Shown here piece by piece: positions 1-12,601 of a stretch of 64,000 bases of DNA (positions are counted from its first letter, which is position 1; the number at the start of each line of letters is the position of its first letter). A program made the translations under genes and the position numbers. The DNA comes from Trochalopteron elliotii. Its lineage: Eukaryota > Chordata > Aves > Passeriformes > Leiothrichidae. The stretch is taken from the NCBI GenBank assembly GCA_024734555.1, contig JANPWX010000358.1, positions 191,165 through 255,164 of the forward strand, in the 5' to 3' direction. The notes below the pieces were generated by a model. That model saw only the letters and a program-made list of their open reading frames with translations, ran no database searches and was not told the origin of the DNA.

Positions 1-3000
1 TTAGGTCCAGCCTATTTGAAGTTTATATTTATATTATCAGACAAACAGAGGAAAGGTTTATCCCCAGATAGTCTTCTTTAGAACCTCTACAAACAATATT
101 CTACAGCTGAAATAAAAAGATGACACTTGGGACTTTTAAGTACTGATGCTATTACTTGAGAAATGCAACTACATCAGTTTTGTGCTATATACAATACAGA
201 ATTTTGCTTGGAAATTCAGAGACGTTTTGCACTTCATAATGTTTCCTTTGTCTCTTATGACACTTTCAATCTCTTTGTAACACTATATTTTGCTGTGAAA
301 GGGCTAAAAAACTGCAACAATAAATATTAATAAATGGAAACTGGATTGGGAAAGTTGTCATGGCAGACAGCCAAGTTACAAAAGATTGTCTGCTTTGACT
401 CTTACACAATGATACTGAGAAAGGTAATGTATAAACTATTTTCTGGCTAAAATTAAGTAGTGATCAGGGTGTCTGCAGATAGAAAACACCATCAGGATTG
501 ACATGATTCTTGGGGGCTTTTTTTTTTTTTTAATCTATCTTGGCAAATACAAATCAGAGAAATAATACCAGCAGTGGAAACCAGGAATGCAGAATAACAT
601 TTCTTCAGTGTTTTTAAGCAGGGTTTTTATGTAGAAACTCTCAAAGGAGTTAGGATTCATAGGCAACATCAGTAGGATACATATTCTAGTGACAGCCAGC
701 AAGATGCTCCATTTTGCCATAGGAAAGGTGCTGTTTTTCTTTAGTAGAGGAAAAAGTTTACCCTGTTTTGGAGGAATTGACATGCTGAGATATGAAGGAC
801 TTCACCCTTCTGTTCCTCTTGAGTCATCCTTGGAAGAAGGTCCTGGTTTGGGTTTGTAGGTGGATGTGCCCGTGACTCTTGATGTGCATGGTCAGGTGAG
901 CTGCCAGCCTACTGCAGATGCACTTGCAGGGCAGCAGCTGCAATGTATGGGTTGATTTGAACAGTTCTGTAAGCAAAAGCATCTCAGACCACCTGGACAC
1001 ACCTCTGGTTTGCATTAGATTTTATGTTATTTAAAGAGAGTGTAAACAACTTGTGGGAAAATGACTGCATGTTAGGCCAACCTCGAAGTGTATCTGCTTC
1101 TGCAGAATACAAAAATTTAAAGAAAATGGAAAGATCAGTTGTCAGAGATCCCCTTAAGTCACCAAGACTGGGACCCATGTCTTCTAAGAGGCATTTCACA
1201 GTTCCAGACACTCCATTAGGATACCTGTACATGCAGCACAACTTTATGTTACCACCAGGAGTGGGGATTTAGACAGTGGAGATGAGAGATGATCCAAGCA
1301 GGAGGCAACTTCTGTAGGCAGAACTGAGCCCCACTGATGGTATGAGTAATGTGCAGTGAGTGAGAGTCAGTAACCTGGTCACAGGCACCCAGACCCACTC
1401 GAGATGCCTTAAGATATCCAGGGCATCCATTCACTTTTGTCAGGTGGCTGTGACCCAGGACCAGAAGGCCACCTCTGCATCTCTGGAGAAGCAGCTGTAA
1501 AGTTGTAAAGGGCAGCTCAAATGGATCTACATCCCTGTGTGTGTGCACATGGGCTGTGTTCAGAGAGTTACTGTCTGGTAAAAGGGGAGTTGAGAATCCT
1601 CAGACTTGCTCTTAACAATAAACGCACAAGCTTTGAGGGCATCTTACAAGGTTTGAGTCAGCTGGCTCTAATCCACATTTGCCCAGGCACTGGTGGTTCT
1701 ACAGGTGCATTTCTGTGCCAGCCTTGCCTTGCAATCTGGGCTGAGGCTTAAGTTTGCCTCCTTGGGGCCAGGGCAAGATTCCAGAACCATTCTGACAGAT
1801 CAATATTGATGCACATCTCTAAATCCTTGTAATATCTCAGGACAGGATTGTATCCTGGTTCTGTGCAACCACACAGGGGGGTCTGCCACAGGTTAGACTT
1901 AGGGAATAAAGACAGCTTTTCCAGTGTTTTCTCATTCTACTCTATGTAGGAGTGAGTGGAGTGGGAAATTATGGAATGTGGGGAAAAAAGGATGCAATTT
2001 ACACCTAAGAGAAAAAGCAGTGGATGAAGTGAGGATTCTAAGCCTTAGTCCCCCACTAGAGCAGGGCAGCTGACTGCTAACATATCTGTGGGGAGAATGG
2101 ATGGAGCTTGTATCCAAAGACACAACCCAGCCTTGGTGAACAAGTACAAGTTACCCTCACTGCTCTCTCTCCTGGCATTATTAACATTTTCAGATGTGTG
2201 TATGTTTATTAGCTTTGAAAACAGAGGCAATTAGTAACAAGAAAACGTGTGGCAGGAAAGCAAGTGGCAGGCTACAGGCTTTAAAAATTGTGCTGAGCTG
2301 TTCTAACTTCATTGTAGTTTTTAAACCATTTTTTCCTGCGACCTCTGCCAATGCTACAAGTAGGGCAGAGCTGCACCACTGCACCTCCAAGACACAGAAT
2401 TTGTGTTGCATTGGTGTGAGCCACTAATAGGATTCCAGGACAAAGCACTTTAATCCATTACTAAGTAAGTGACAAGGTGGTAATATGGTTTGAGGACAGG
2501 ACACAGCTAACATGCCACTTCTGCTCTTCAAAGACTTAGTTTTATAATCCTCTGCAAAAGTCTTTGTTCAGTTTTCTGGAAGTATTTTGTAACAGCCCAC
2601 ACCTACCTTGAAATATTGTCTCGAGCCAATGTATCTGCTGCAAAATTCAGTCTATAATTAGTTTTGCTTTCAGTCTCTGAATTACCATATCATGGTGTGT
2701 TGTCTTGGAGCTGAAACTATTAGCTTTTATATGTCTGTAGGGTAATGGCTAATGCAATTTAAAGGACCAATAAAGTTGTCACCAGCAGATCAGTGGTTTT
2801 ATCACCATCACTTGATAAAACCCCTGAGTTTGCATATGACATCTGGTCAGGTATAGTGTGTCAGCCTCCTGTCTGAGTCAGGGATAATGGATACTTCCAG
2901 CCTTATTGCAACCCCACCAGTTTCAGTGCTTGTGTGGGAATATATTGCTGTGCTGTCTGGTGGTCATGGTGAGGTGTTTTTGAGCTGGTGGATTTTCCTG

Positions 3001-5127
3001 GCATTTAAGCCATTTGTGCTTATGTAGTTGAGGTCTGCAGTGGTTGGGGCCTTAACATTTTCCTCACCCTGACAATATACTGGGCCTCTCAAGCTGGATA
3101 AGTCTAATTCTTTTCTTTACAAAGTAACAAATCAATCTTTAGCTGTTTGGAACACTTGGTTGGGAATTGTCTGAAATACTGTAGTGGTGATAGTATATAA
3201 ATCTAAGTGAGCCGAGGATCCCTTTATAATGGAAATAGAGATATTCAAATACAGAGTCTCATCAGTGCAATCAAGGTTTGACTAGATGAGTTGCCCCCTA
3301 AACTCTGTTGATTGGACTTCAAAGGCCATGATAGGAACCTCAGACAATTAGATGCTCAGCCCTGTGCTGTGGACTGTAATCTTAGGTGACATAGATCCTC
3401 TCATTGATAAGATTACCAGATTGGAAGCTCTTTCTCCACCATTAACTCATTAAAATGTGACATTATTACTGCACTGCTTTATATTGTGTTCTGTTGAAAG
3501 AAGTTCTGCATATTTCTGGTTTTTCCATAATAGTATCCATATGACCTGTCTGAATGCCAAAGGCTCAGCCTAAAGTAGACTTTGAATTCTGTCCCAAAGC
3601 ACATCCAAACCTGAGGTGTCACTGTGCTGCTGAGTGTGATTCTGAGTGGGATGCTCAACATCTTTACTGCAGCCCAGTGAGACTCCATAGGAGTGTTTCA
3701 AGGTGGGAGATCTGGAGAATCCACTTTGCTGAGGTGTTGCCTTCACTATCTGCTCAGTATGAGCTGTCAGCTGCAGGGAAGGTGTGTGTGGTAAATGGGC
3801 AGAAAACCTGATATTGTATGAAAAAGCATGTGCTAGGTCAATCTGGAATTACACTTGTTTTATTACTCTGCCTCCAACACAATTCGAAATGGGGAAATCC
3901 TGCAGTGAGTAAAACACAGTTTTGTCTTGTCCCTTGCTCAGGGACCCTGGCAGAGCCTCTGGGTGGGTGACAATGAACACCACTCTTCATGCTCACAGCT
4001 GTGTCTTTGCAGGGCCAGATCATGGACTGCCAACTTGCTTCTTTTATGCAGTATAAATAATGAACTAAAAAGGCTGATGCTTTCACAAATGATTTAGAAA
4101 CTTTATTCCCTTGTAGCTCAAAGAAAAACAGGCTGTTAAATCACTGTATAACTCGTGGAAATATTGTCCCTTTGACATTAGCCTGCTGTATTAAGTAAAT
4201 ATCCTGGAGGTGTTAGCCTTGCAGACAATGGCACTTTGGCTTCTAAATGCCTTTGTGAGTCCATTGATACCAGCTTTGCAGGAAGAGTTAATGTCTTCTA
4301 CTATAGCAAATGATATCTGAGGGAAGGAGAAGAGGCTTTGGGGCATATAAGCCATTCTTCAGGTCATCTGTATTGTGATTCTAGACCTTAGTTTCAAAGT
4401 GATGTACGAGCCCTTCAAAATGTCATTCAGGGAAAAGATTTACGATGTCTGACTTCCCTCTCCCCCTCCCTTTTTAGTGCTGGTGTAAATCAGAAGTGGT
4501 TTAGTGGAACTAGAGTGTGTCAAACTGTCCTAGAAACAGGGGCAGTGCAGTATATTCTGGTACTTACATGGAGAGAGACAGTAACTCTTACTTCCTCAGT
4601 ACATCTTGAAAGGTGTTGGACAACCCTTAGCTCCCTGCCCTTTGCTTTTCTCTAGTGGTCTCAAAATAGAGAAAAGCCTATAACGCAGGTAGAATAAATG
4701 AAAAAAGTGCCCTTTGGCTGGAAGATGGAAGCTGAAGAATTTCTTTTAAAATACTGTGTGCTGCTAAGTAAAGCCATGGCTATTTTTACCAAATACTGGG
4801 TTTTTGGAAGCTTAATTATCTTCATTCTGCTCACAGAAATCAAAATGATACTTGTTGGCAGGATGGACCTAAAATAAAATCTAGCTGCTGTACTGACAGC
4901 TGTGAAAGATTTAGATGAACCAACTTTTTTTCTTTTTTTACTTTTTTTCCTCCTTGAAGCAATTATAAATATGTTCTGTGACCTGCCCTTATCTTTCTCT
5001 GGCTTGTCTGTGTACTGCAAGGCTTGTCACAGGCTGCGTGGGTCTCTGCTAGCTGTGCATGCACAGGCTGCAGGGGGAAATGCAAGCTCTGTGTCCTATC
5101 TTGTTGCCAGGGAACAGTAACGAGGAA
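1..5127. other. Unique non-coding DNA, no gene seen
   Basis: No recognisable gene or young repeat. There is a T-run near 519-532 and a pyrimidine-rich stretch near 4926-4952. An 82-codon frame at 1024-1272 (+) and a 63-codon frame at 824-1015 (-) look slightly protein-like but match nothing I recognise; both are discussed as findings. A faint old repeat lies near 4477-4530. Confidence 0.6.
4477..4530. repeat. Possible ancient amniote repeat fragment
   Basis: The stretch around TGGTGTAAATCAGAAGT resembles the 'ctggtgtaaatcaggagtaactcca' type tail common in old CR1-like repeats of reptiles and birds. The match is short and decays quickly, so this could be chance. The family link is from memory of the consensus, not a search. 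Confidence 0.3.
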
Positions 5128-5240
5128 ATGCCTGAGCTAAACTCGAAATTTGGGTCTTTGCAATGAGCTGCTTATGTGACCTTGGGCAAGCAATTTGTGT
5201 GGGGTGAGATTTCTCTCTTCCAGTGTCAGCCTCTCTGTAG
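5128..5240 (+). repeat. MIR-type SINE remnant, sense
   Basis: Bases 5175-5190 (TGTGACCTTGGGCAAG) match the CORE region of the tRNA-derived MIR SINE. The bases before it (tgcctgag...tttgggtctttgc...gagctgc) align loosely with the preceding MIR segment, and the later ttctctcttccagtgtcagcctctctg fits the degraded 3' side. The copy is old, with many substitutions and no visible target duplication. MIR is a pre-avian amniote family, so a surviving copy this readable in a bird is mildly notable. Confidence 0.5.
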
Positions 5241-6054
5241 TTAAGACTTCAGTTTGTTGGAGGACTCTGCCTATGGGAGGGGAGAGTGAGAGAGGGAGAC
5301 CGATTCACTATTTTAGACATTTGTCTAAAAATGGGACAAAATTCCCAATGGGGACACCTGATTCTCTCTAGCTGCACTGTGAGCCCAGATGGATACCTTA
5401 GACTGGCACCTTGGACAGTTTTATTGAAGCTCAGACTGACACCAAACGTCTGGACTTCAGTGTGACTGTGGCTGTGTTTGAGCTCTGCGTTAATCCCTGT
5501 CTGAGCAAGATAAAATCTCTGAAGTCTCCACAGTTGTCACCAAGATGTCTCTCTGTGTTTGGTGTTACATGACATGGAGTTGCAATGTCCAGGTTTTTTT
5601 GCACACCCTTCTGTTTCTGAGGGTTGTTGGAGATGAGCTTTGAAGGTATGAAGGATTCCTCCCTCTTCCTCACTGTGCTTCTGAAGACCATTCAAAGTAG
5701 TTTGTGGCCACGGTCCGTCCTTGTCTCCAAGAATTTTTGAGCTGAGCCACTCTCTTTAAAATTGCCATGAAGGGAACTTTTTCCACCCACAGGGATGGGA
5801 CATTAGTGGATGGCTCATGGCACCCATCAGTGTCATGAGCCAAATAAATCAAGATGAGTAACAACAAACACATGGCCAGTCCATCGCACAAAGATTATTT
5901 TGCAATAAACGCAGTGAAAATCTTTGAGGAGCCTGGAAGGTGGGACCTGCAGGTAGAACAGCTTCTTTCCAAAATGATGTGATCCTGGTGGGATAATTCT
6001 GCAGCTATAAGTGCATGTTCTGCATGGAAGTGGGTGCATCTTGGTTTAAAGTAT
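5241..6054. other. Unique non-coding DNA
   Basis: I see no gene, RNA or recognisable repeat here. Open frames on the minus strand (for example 5431-5691 and 5670-5891) overlap each other and resemble no family I know. Confidence 0.6.
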
Positions 6055-6452
6055 ATTATAAGGAAAGATTCAGACACTTGGAGCTGTTCAGCCTAGAGAA
6101 AAGAAGGCTTTGGGAAGAACTTAGAGCACTTCCCAGCATCTAAAGGGGGTCTACAGGAGAGCTGGGCTGTTTACAAAGGTATGCATTGATAAGACAAGGC
6201 AGAATGGCTCCAAGCTGAAAGAAGACAGGTTTAGATTGGATATTAGGAAGAATTTATTCATTGTTGCAAAACACTGGAAGAGGTTTCTCAGAGCAGTTGC
6301 AGATGCCCCATCTCTGAAAGTTTAAGGCCAAGTGGGATGGGACTTTCAACAACCTGGTCTAGTGTAAGGTGCCCCTGACCATGGCAGAGGGTTTGGAAAC
6401 AGATGGTCTTTAACATCCCTTCCAACCCAAACCATCCTTTGGCTCTATGAGT
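6055..6452 (+). mobile_element. CR1 LINE, 5'-truncated 3' end, sense
   Basis: This is the non-coding 3' end of a CR1 non-LTR retrotransposon. It shows the familiar order of CR1 blocks: 'gagctgttcagcctagagaaaagaaggc' near 6081, 'ggtttagattggatattaggaagaa' near 6229, 'acactggaagaggtttctcagag' near 6271, 'gggactttcaacaacctgg' near 6340, and the terminal 'ccttccaacccaaaccatcc' near 6419. The reverse transcriptase part is absent, which is usual because CR1 copies are mostly 5'-truncated at insertion. Substitutions and small gaps indicate an old, immobile copy. The tail ends near 'ggctctatgag', a worn form of the CR1 8-bp terminal repeat. Confidence 0.88.
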
Positions 6453-9400
6453 TTGGACGAGGAAGTGAATCATCAGTTTACAACTTTCGATTTCAGGTCA
6501 AGCAAGTTTTCCCCAGAAGGAGAACTAAAAGACCAGTTTCCTCTTACACATTTCATTTCAGATTCTCTTCTATTTGATTTAAAGCCATTTCATTCCACCA
6601 AAAGGGAAATGCTTTTCCGGTCTCTTCTTATGAACTAAAGCTGAAAGGTTTCTTCTGTTGATGCCTTGACAGTTTTCTGAAGCATCCACCTTAGCTTTGA
6701 TCTCCTTCTCTCCTCTCCTTATTAATTTTTAACACTTGTTAAAAGATTTGTTCTATTTGTGAGTTGTGAGAAGGTGTCTTAATTTATAGCCAGCTTGAGT
6801 ATATCATTGCTGCAATTTCAAAGTGTAATTTTTTCCCCTTCAAGAATTTAATTCATGTCCTCAGCCACCATACTGCATCATAAGTACTTTCCATCTTATG
6901 CAACTCTCTTGATATGCACCTGGCAAGACTTCTGACCTTGTTACTTATGGAACTAAGAGCTGACTTCTCACAAAGAAAGAGAGCCCTCTGTCAACTATAG
7001 CAAAAATCTTGGATTTTAGTAAAGGAGAGAAAAAAACCCCAATTTTGATTACAGGATTGCAGGAAATACCAAAATTAACAATATTAATCTAGAATAATGA
7101 GCAATTTTTATTCAGAAAATATGTGAAAGTACAAATTCCTTTTCTGCAAACAGCAAAGTTTCCTGCCAATCTCTCAAATGCTGTTCTTTCATTTAATAAG
7201 TGTTTCTCCTCTGCTTACCTGTTTTTCAATCCTGAAAGTGAACTAGCTCACCTGGGATACTAGTAATAAACATGAAAACGAAATAAATACACAGCCAGAC
7301 GTGGCTGTGACCTGTGGGAGAGATTAATAGTATTGGTAGGAACATTTCTTGGGAGAGTCCTGATTTTGTTTTTATTTCTTTATGAATGTAAAGTGACCAT
7401 ATCCTGATCTCCTGTCCCTACCATTAAGTGAAGAGAAGAAATTTGGGGATTATTCTTTAGTTTTTCATCTGAAAAATTCTGCAGATCAGAGGACAACCTG
7501 CAGTACTTTTGACCATCTTAACTGCAATAAATCCAGGACAGGGATGAAGGTGGTGATGGGGTGCAGTTTCAGGCTGTTGTTTGAAGGGTGAGGTGCTACA
7601 GTTTTAGTGCCAAATCAATCTTTTTTTTACTGGATTTACTGTATTTTCTGATCTGTGCAATGGACAAAATGTCTCTAAGGTTCATCAGCTCAATGAAGAG
7701 CTGTGCTGCTGCTGCAATACTTGTTCTAAAGCAGCAAGGATGAAATATGCAGGCCATAGTCCAAGAGATAGTGCATCAGATCCCATGGGAGGAGGATTAG
7801 GGCCCCTCTGAGAGGGTCTGAACTGGCTCCATGCTGCTGATATTCTCCTGAAACCCAGTGGCCTCTCTTAGAGGGGAATTTGACATTTGCCAACAACCTT
7901 TGATATGAGGTGCATTCCCTGGGCAGTGGGTGTAGGTTAAAGCAGCAGGAGTAGGTTTTATTGCCCTGCCTCATGCTGCCTAATAAATGGAAGGTCAGGG
8001 AAGTCCCTTAAAGATGCTTTTCAGTCTTAAAATTCACTTCACCTCTTCCCCTGCTCTCTTCTGCCCTCCCTGCTATATCCTTTTCTCTCTTTTAAAAAAT
8101 ATTTTATTTCCCCTGGTCTGTGATATTTGATATCAAAGAGCTTTTGTTGAAATGCAGCTCTCATTCATATCCTCAGCCTTTGTTTTTTTCCTCCCCCAGA
8201 CTCAGAACATGGAATGCCCAAGCCTTGCTTTGGGGTCAAGGAACTTGTTGGCATTTTACTAGAGCACCACAAATGCACAATTCACCCATTTGGGGCTCTG
8301 CTTACTTTAGTCCATGCCCAGAGACAAACCTGTCTGGCAGCCTTTCCCATCTACTGCAAGGCTCTGACGGGTGCTGAATGGATGAAAAGAAGGAATTTAA
8401 AATATTCCAATGTAGTGCATTGTTTGACATGTGGGGACATTCTCTTTTCTCTGTCAGCATCTGTTCATAAAAGGTGGCATTGAGCTCTGGTTGAGTAGTC
8501 TCTGCTAAGTTGAGTTGCAAAAAAAATTCTTCCAGAATATGCTACAAGTGTTCATGCAAAGATTGGTGCACTGTGCTCACCATTCCTTCCACAGGACTCC
8601 AAAACCACCCCTCTTACACTCAGCAGACAGAGGCACAGGAAAGTCTGGATCTAGAGGGAGAAACCTTTCACATGTTTCATTGACTTCCCCTCCTTCGTTC
8701 ATTGGGCAGTTTGTGTTGGATCCCATTTGGTGGCACAGGAGCTTTTTGTGTGTCCATCTCTCAGTTTGAGCCCCAAGTACAGTCCTCTCCAATCTACCCT
8801 TTAGCTGCAGAATACCATGTTTGCTCCCTCTTTTGGTCAGAGCTTTGTGTGACTCTGCTTTTGCTTTCTTCTTTTGTAAGTCCTTTTCTTCTGTCATCTC
8901 TGGTGTTCTGTTCTACACAAGAATTTCTGTTGTTTCACAGGGTGGGGGAAAGAACACAGTAACTACTTCTCCCATGTGCAGGTCCCTCCAAAAATTCTTG
9001 TTGTTGGTCCGGTCTCAGCACAGCCATGGAAGCTTTGCTTTGCTAATTCGAGTGTAAAATTACACCAGATTTTGACAATAAAAGAATATCAAGACTGAAG
9101 TAGACAAATTTCATAAAACTGTTTTCCTAGAAAGAAAATTTTCATGTATCCTGTAATTTATCCATTTTTAATGGATTAATTCCCAAAATCTTCACATTTA
9201 AGAGAATAAAACTTTTTATTTTTCTCATACCAAGCACAAAAATGCTCCAAGGAAATCACAATGATTATGCATTATTGCAGTGAGCACATCTATACTTATT
9301 GACATTTGCTAATTAAATTTGTTCAAACGGGCAAGGTGTACCCTGAAGAAGGTGCAGAATAAATGTGGGCTTTAGAGGGAAGAAGTGTTGGGAGGGAATA

Positions 9401-10446
9401 ATAGTCAGGAATATGAGAATTATTTTTTTCTTGTGATCTATTTAAAAGGCAACAACAACAACAACAACAAATTGCAAAAGGCTTTGAAATGCAAAATGTC
9501 CCTGTATCAATGGGCCCAAGATCTGCCCTGAACAAGCAGGAGAATCCCAGCTTTGTTTATCATGAAAAGTTAAAGCCATGGGATGTCTGGATTTGAGCAT
9601 GGGTGCAGATGTAAGATCTCTGTTGACAAAAGCAAACTGAATGACTTCATATCACCTTCCACAATGAGCACCTGTAGGAAAGATCCTGTTTCCTGTGATG
9701 TTATTATTTGATCAGCAATTTCATATTAAAGCAGTTCGTAGAAAAGCTGTAAGAACCAAACCTTGCTTTTGTTCCATGTTCAAGGAAGGGGCAGTTTTGA
9801 TTGCATATGTTCTTTTCGTTCTGTTCTCATGTGCTCTTCTCACTCATGCCACTCATGCTGCACCAGAGCTGTTGTGTTTTGCAGTGCTTGGAGAAGTTGC
9901 AGCCTTTCTATTCTGCCCAGTCTGAGTTGTCTCCACCTGAACAAGCCTCTCTGGCTTCCCTTTACAGACAGACACAGAGCTTTGGAGCACGGGTCAGCCA
10001 TTTTATGGGCTTTTTTCAGGGTGAAATTAATTTGAAGTTGTATTTCTAGTTAAAAGGGAAGATAAATAACAGCCATTTCCATGTGTGAGTGGTCTGATGG
10101 ATAGCAGGCAAGTTGTCTTTGTCTCCCTACCATCTAGGACATGTCCACTATAGTTCAATATGTAATTTCTCTTGAGCTAGGAGCTGCTAGTCAGTGCTTT
10201 TTCAAGTCTCTTGTTACCTCCTGTCAATATGGGGAGTCAATAGAATTTATGTCCCAGAGCAATATTTCCTCTGTGAAAAAAATCTGTATCTGACTTAGCC
10301 TATCAAGGCTGCTCTCTGTAAACCAGGACAAAAAACATGCCAGCTTTAGCAAAAATATATGGTTGGAACATTCCCTACATCTGTAGTGTTGCCACATCTT
10401 AGTGGCCTAATCTGAGTATTTCAGGCTCATCAGTTGAAGCAGAGGG
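6453..10446. other. Unique non-coding DNA
   Basis: No gene recognised. A good acceptor-like pyrimidine tract ends at CAG near 8199, but I see no convincing donor after it. A short CAA repeat lies at 9450-9471. Frames of 70-106 codons around 8.1-9.1 kb overlap on both strands and look like chance. Confidence 0.6.
9450..9471 (+). repeat. (CAA)7 microsatellite
   Basis: Seven consecutive CAA units. On the minus strand it reads as a short cysteine run in a chance frame. Nothing suggests function. Confidence 0.85.
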
Positions 10447-10668
10447 GCAGGCATTGATCTCTTCCCCATGGTAATCTGGAACAGCAGGAAGTTGTGTCAC
10501 GGGATGTTTAGGCTGGATTTTAGGAAAAGCTTCTTCACCCAGAGGGTGGTTGGGCACTGGAACAGGCTCCTCAGGGAAGTGGCCACAGCACTGAGTCTGA
10601 CTTCAAAAAGTGTTTGGACAATGCTCTCAGACACATGGTCTGATTTTTGGGGTTGTCCCACCTTAAAC
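10447..10668 (+). mobile_element. CR1 LINE 3' fragment, sense
   Basis: A CR1 3' fragment of a different subfamily from the 6 kb copy. The stretch 'cttcttcacccagagggtggttgggcactggaacaggctcctcagggaagtgg' (10530-10582) is very close to the common avian CR1 form, followed by 'gtttggacaatgctctcagacacatggtctga' at 10612-10643. The copy stops near 'ggttgtcccacc' and so lacks the terminal 8-bp repeats. No coding part is present. Sequence quality suggests a moderately old insertion. Confidence 0.85.
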
Positions 10669-12165
10669 ATCCTGTCCTCTGATGAGCTGAGGTGACAAGG
10701 GGACATGGCCAACTTTGGCAGCCTCTGCTGAGTGCTGTGCTGATACTGTGGTTCCCTTTCAAGAGAATCTTTCTGGGATTTGCACGGGCAGTTCTGCCTC
10801 TCTGAGATGTGGGACCCAAAGTCAGGTGATCTGATTCCTTCTGAGCTTCCTATGGAAGCTGTGGGTGAAACTCTCCTTGCATGTCAAATGCATCACAGAA
10901 CAAGCTTGAAAGCTCATTCAAACACATTTGCAGTCTGCACATGCCTTTGCTGCAGCAAAAGCCTGCGTGAAATACTCTTTTCATTGGCCTAAAATTAATA
11001 GTTTCTGAGAATCCCTTTGGAAATGTGTTTAATACAACTATTTCCTAGAAAAAGCAGGATTTCACCCTGTGGCAGGGGTTGATTTATGCCACACAGCACT
11101 GTGCCACCTGTAACTTACCTTATTGTTTTAACTCCTCTGCAACGTGCCTTCAGCTGGTCCTGCTGAGTGTGCCCTGCATAGCAAATCAGTCTATACAGAG
11201 CTTTACATTCCACAGGGACAGAGGTTGGAGACATTCCAGTGCATAAAAGAATACAGAGTTAAACCTTTCTCTATATATATTAGATACTCTACATTTATTC
11301 ACGTGAGCCCAGCGTGCAGCAGGTAGTACGGGGAGAACTCCAGCAATTTTCATTGCCAGATTATTTTATGAAGATTAATGAACAGGGAAGTGAACAGGAG
11401 AGCTCAGCAATCTGTTAAATCAGGGTGTTCAGGCCTGTTTGTAACAAGCAAATGGGTCTGGGGACAAAGTGATACAGATGAGAGGTGTTAAGATACATTC
11501 ACTGGTTTCAGAGATCTGCAAACAAAATTCCTGCTGTGTGATCTGACATTCATTTTGATTATGGATTACAACCAGCATCTTTGGAGGGTACTCTGAGGAA
11601 GTGTTTGCTTATACTGACAGAGTGAAATGCAGATCCTGTGGACAGAACTAAGCTGTTTCATTTTAAACATGGAGTAAGCAGTGGAGAGAAAGCTTTTGGA
11701 AGCTTAAGGTTTTGTTTGGTTTTCTGGTGTTTTGGGGTTTTTTTCCTGTTTTGTTTTGTTTTGATTTGATTTTTTTGCAAGCATCTTTAATTTTAAAAGA
11801 TTGAAACATGAGCCCCTTTGTAAAAAAAGACCTGCTTACATGAAATATCAAAATTTTTTGGTTTTGCTGCAAACAAAATTGCTTACTGTAACATTTCAAA
11901 GAGCAGTACCTGACATCTTTCGAGAGTACTAAAGATTGAAATTAAAATAATGTATTTTGCGCCTCTGACACTAAATATTTTTTGCTTAGCTGTTTGTAAG
12001 ATAATAGTTAGCAGAAGCAATTTATAGCTGTGTGTGCTGGAATAATGCCATGCCTGCTTAAATGTGAAGTCCCTGGGGTTTGCAGATCAGTGATTACCAA
12101 TGCAAGAGGCAGTGCTGGAGCTGAGCACACCCTTCATCTCACTAATGTCCAGTCCTGATGGAAAC
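10669..12165. other. Unique non-coding DNA with a T/G-rich tract
   Basis: No gene recognised. A T/G-rich simple tract of TTTTG/TTTGG-like words runs through about 11708-11776. The rest shows no repeat I know. Confidence 0.6.
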
Positions 12166-12203
12166 CTTATATATGGGCAGTGGTGACACTGCCCATATAT
12201 AAG
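12166..12203. repeat. Perfect hairpin, 17-bp arms, 4-base loop
   Basis: The left arm CTTATATATGGGCAGTG (12166-12182) and right arm CACTGCCCATATATAAG (12187-12203) are exact reverse complements separated by GTGA. Flanking bases do not continue the pairing. A perfect 17-bp arm is not expected by chance in a window of this size. It lies 130 bp before an antisense CR1 tail and 310 bp before a solo LTR. It is too short for an ordinary microRNA precursor. A templated-insertion or fold-back origin is possible. Confidence 0.95.
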
Positions 12204-12333
12204 CCTCAGATCCTCATTTTCAGGTACTGGGGCAGGGCATTCCAGTAGCTCCACATTCTCCATGACTGATGGACTTCTTAGTAGACAGAGTGGAATCACC
12301 CATAGGAGTGGTGTGGGCAGCAAGAATCCTGTT

Positions 12334-12410
12334 AGAGTCATAGAATCATGGAATTTCCTGAGTTGGAAAGGGTTCACAAGGACCATCAAGCCCAGCTCCT
12401 GGCCCTGGAG
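12334..12410 (-). mobile_element. CR1 LINE 3' terminus, antisense
   Basis: The order 'agtcatagaatcatggaatttcctgagttggaaagggtt...aaggaccatcaagcccagctcctggccctg' is the reverse complement of an avian CR1 3' end, including one or two of the terminal 8-bp units (ATTCTATG type). Only about 75 bp remain. The subfamily seems to be the same type as the sense copy at 10.5 kb, which lacks just this terminal part, but the opposite orientation means they are separate insertions unless an inversion occurred. Confidence 0.75.
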
Positions 12411-12506
12411 TCAGTGGCCAGGCATGGGCAGTGAAGGGCCTTTCCTTGATTGCACCATATAAAAGGAAGAGGACTGTTCCTTCACTCCAGGTATTGGCAG
12501 GGAAGG

Positions 12507-12511
12507 GGTAG
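12507..12511. repeat. Left target-site duplication GGTAG
   Basis: GGTAG directly precedes the LTR terminus TGTGG and is repeated at 12816-12820 directly after the other terminus. A 5-bp duplication is typical of ERVL and some ERV1-type integrases. Confidence 0.85.
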
Positions 12512-12580
12512 TGTGGCAGTAGGACACGAAATAAAGATGCTTTACTCTTTACAGTCAGAAGGCAGTAGAAATCAGAAGAC

Positions 12581-12586
12581 TTTATT
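12581..12586 (-). terminator. LTR polyadenylation signal AATAAA
   Basis: TTTATT on the plus strand gives AATAAA on the LTR's strand. It lies only about 16 bases after the TATA box, so the signal would sit upstream of the transcript start, inside U3, giving a very short R region. Confidence 0.6.
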
Positions 12587-12601
12587 TACAATTCATTCAG
12601 C

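Noticed and set aside
3270..3330. Possible CR1 tail ('ggtttgactagatgagttgccccctaaactctg')
   Set aside because: Only a short resemblance to 'ggttggactagatgatct', with no flanking CR1 blocks.
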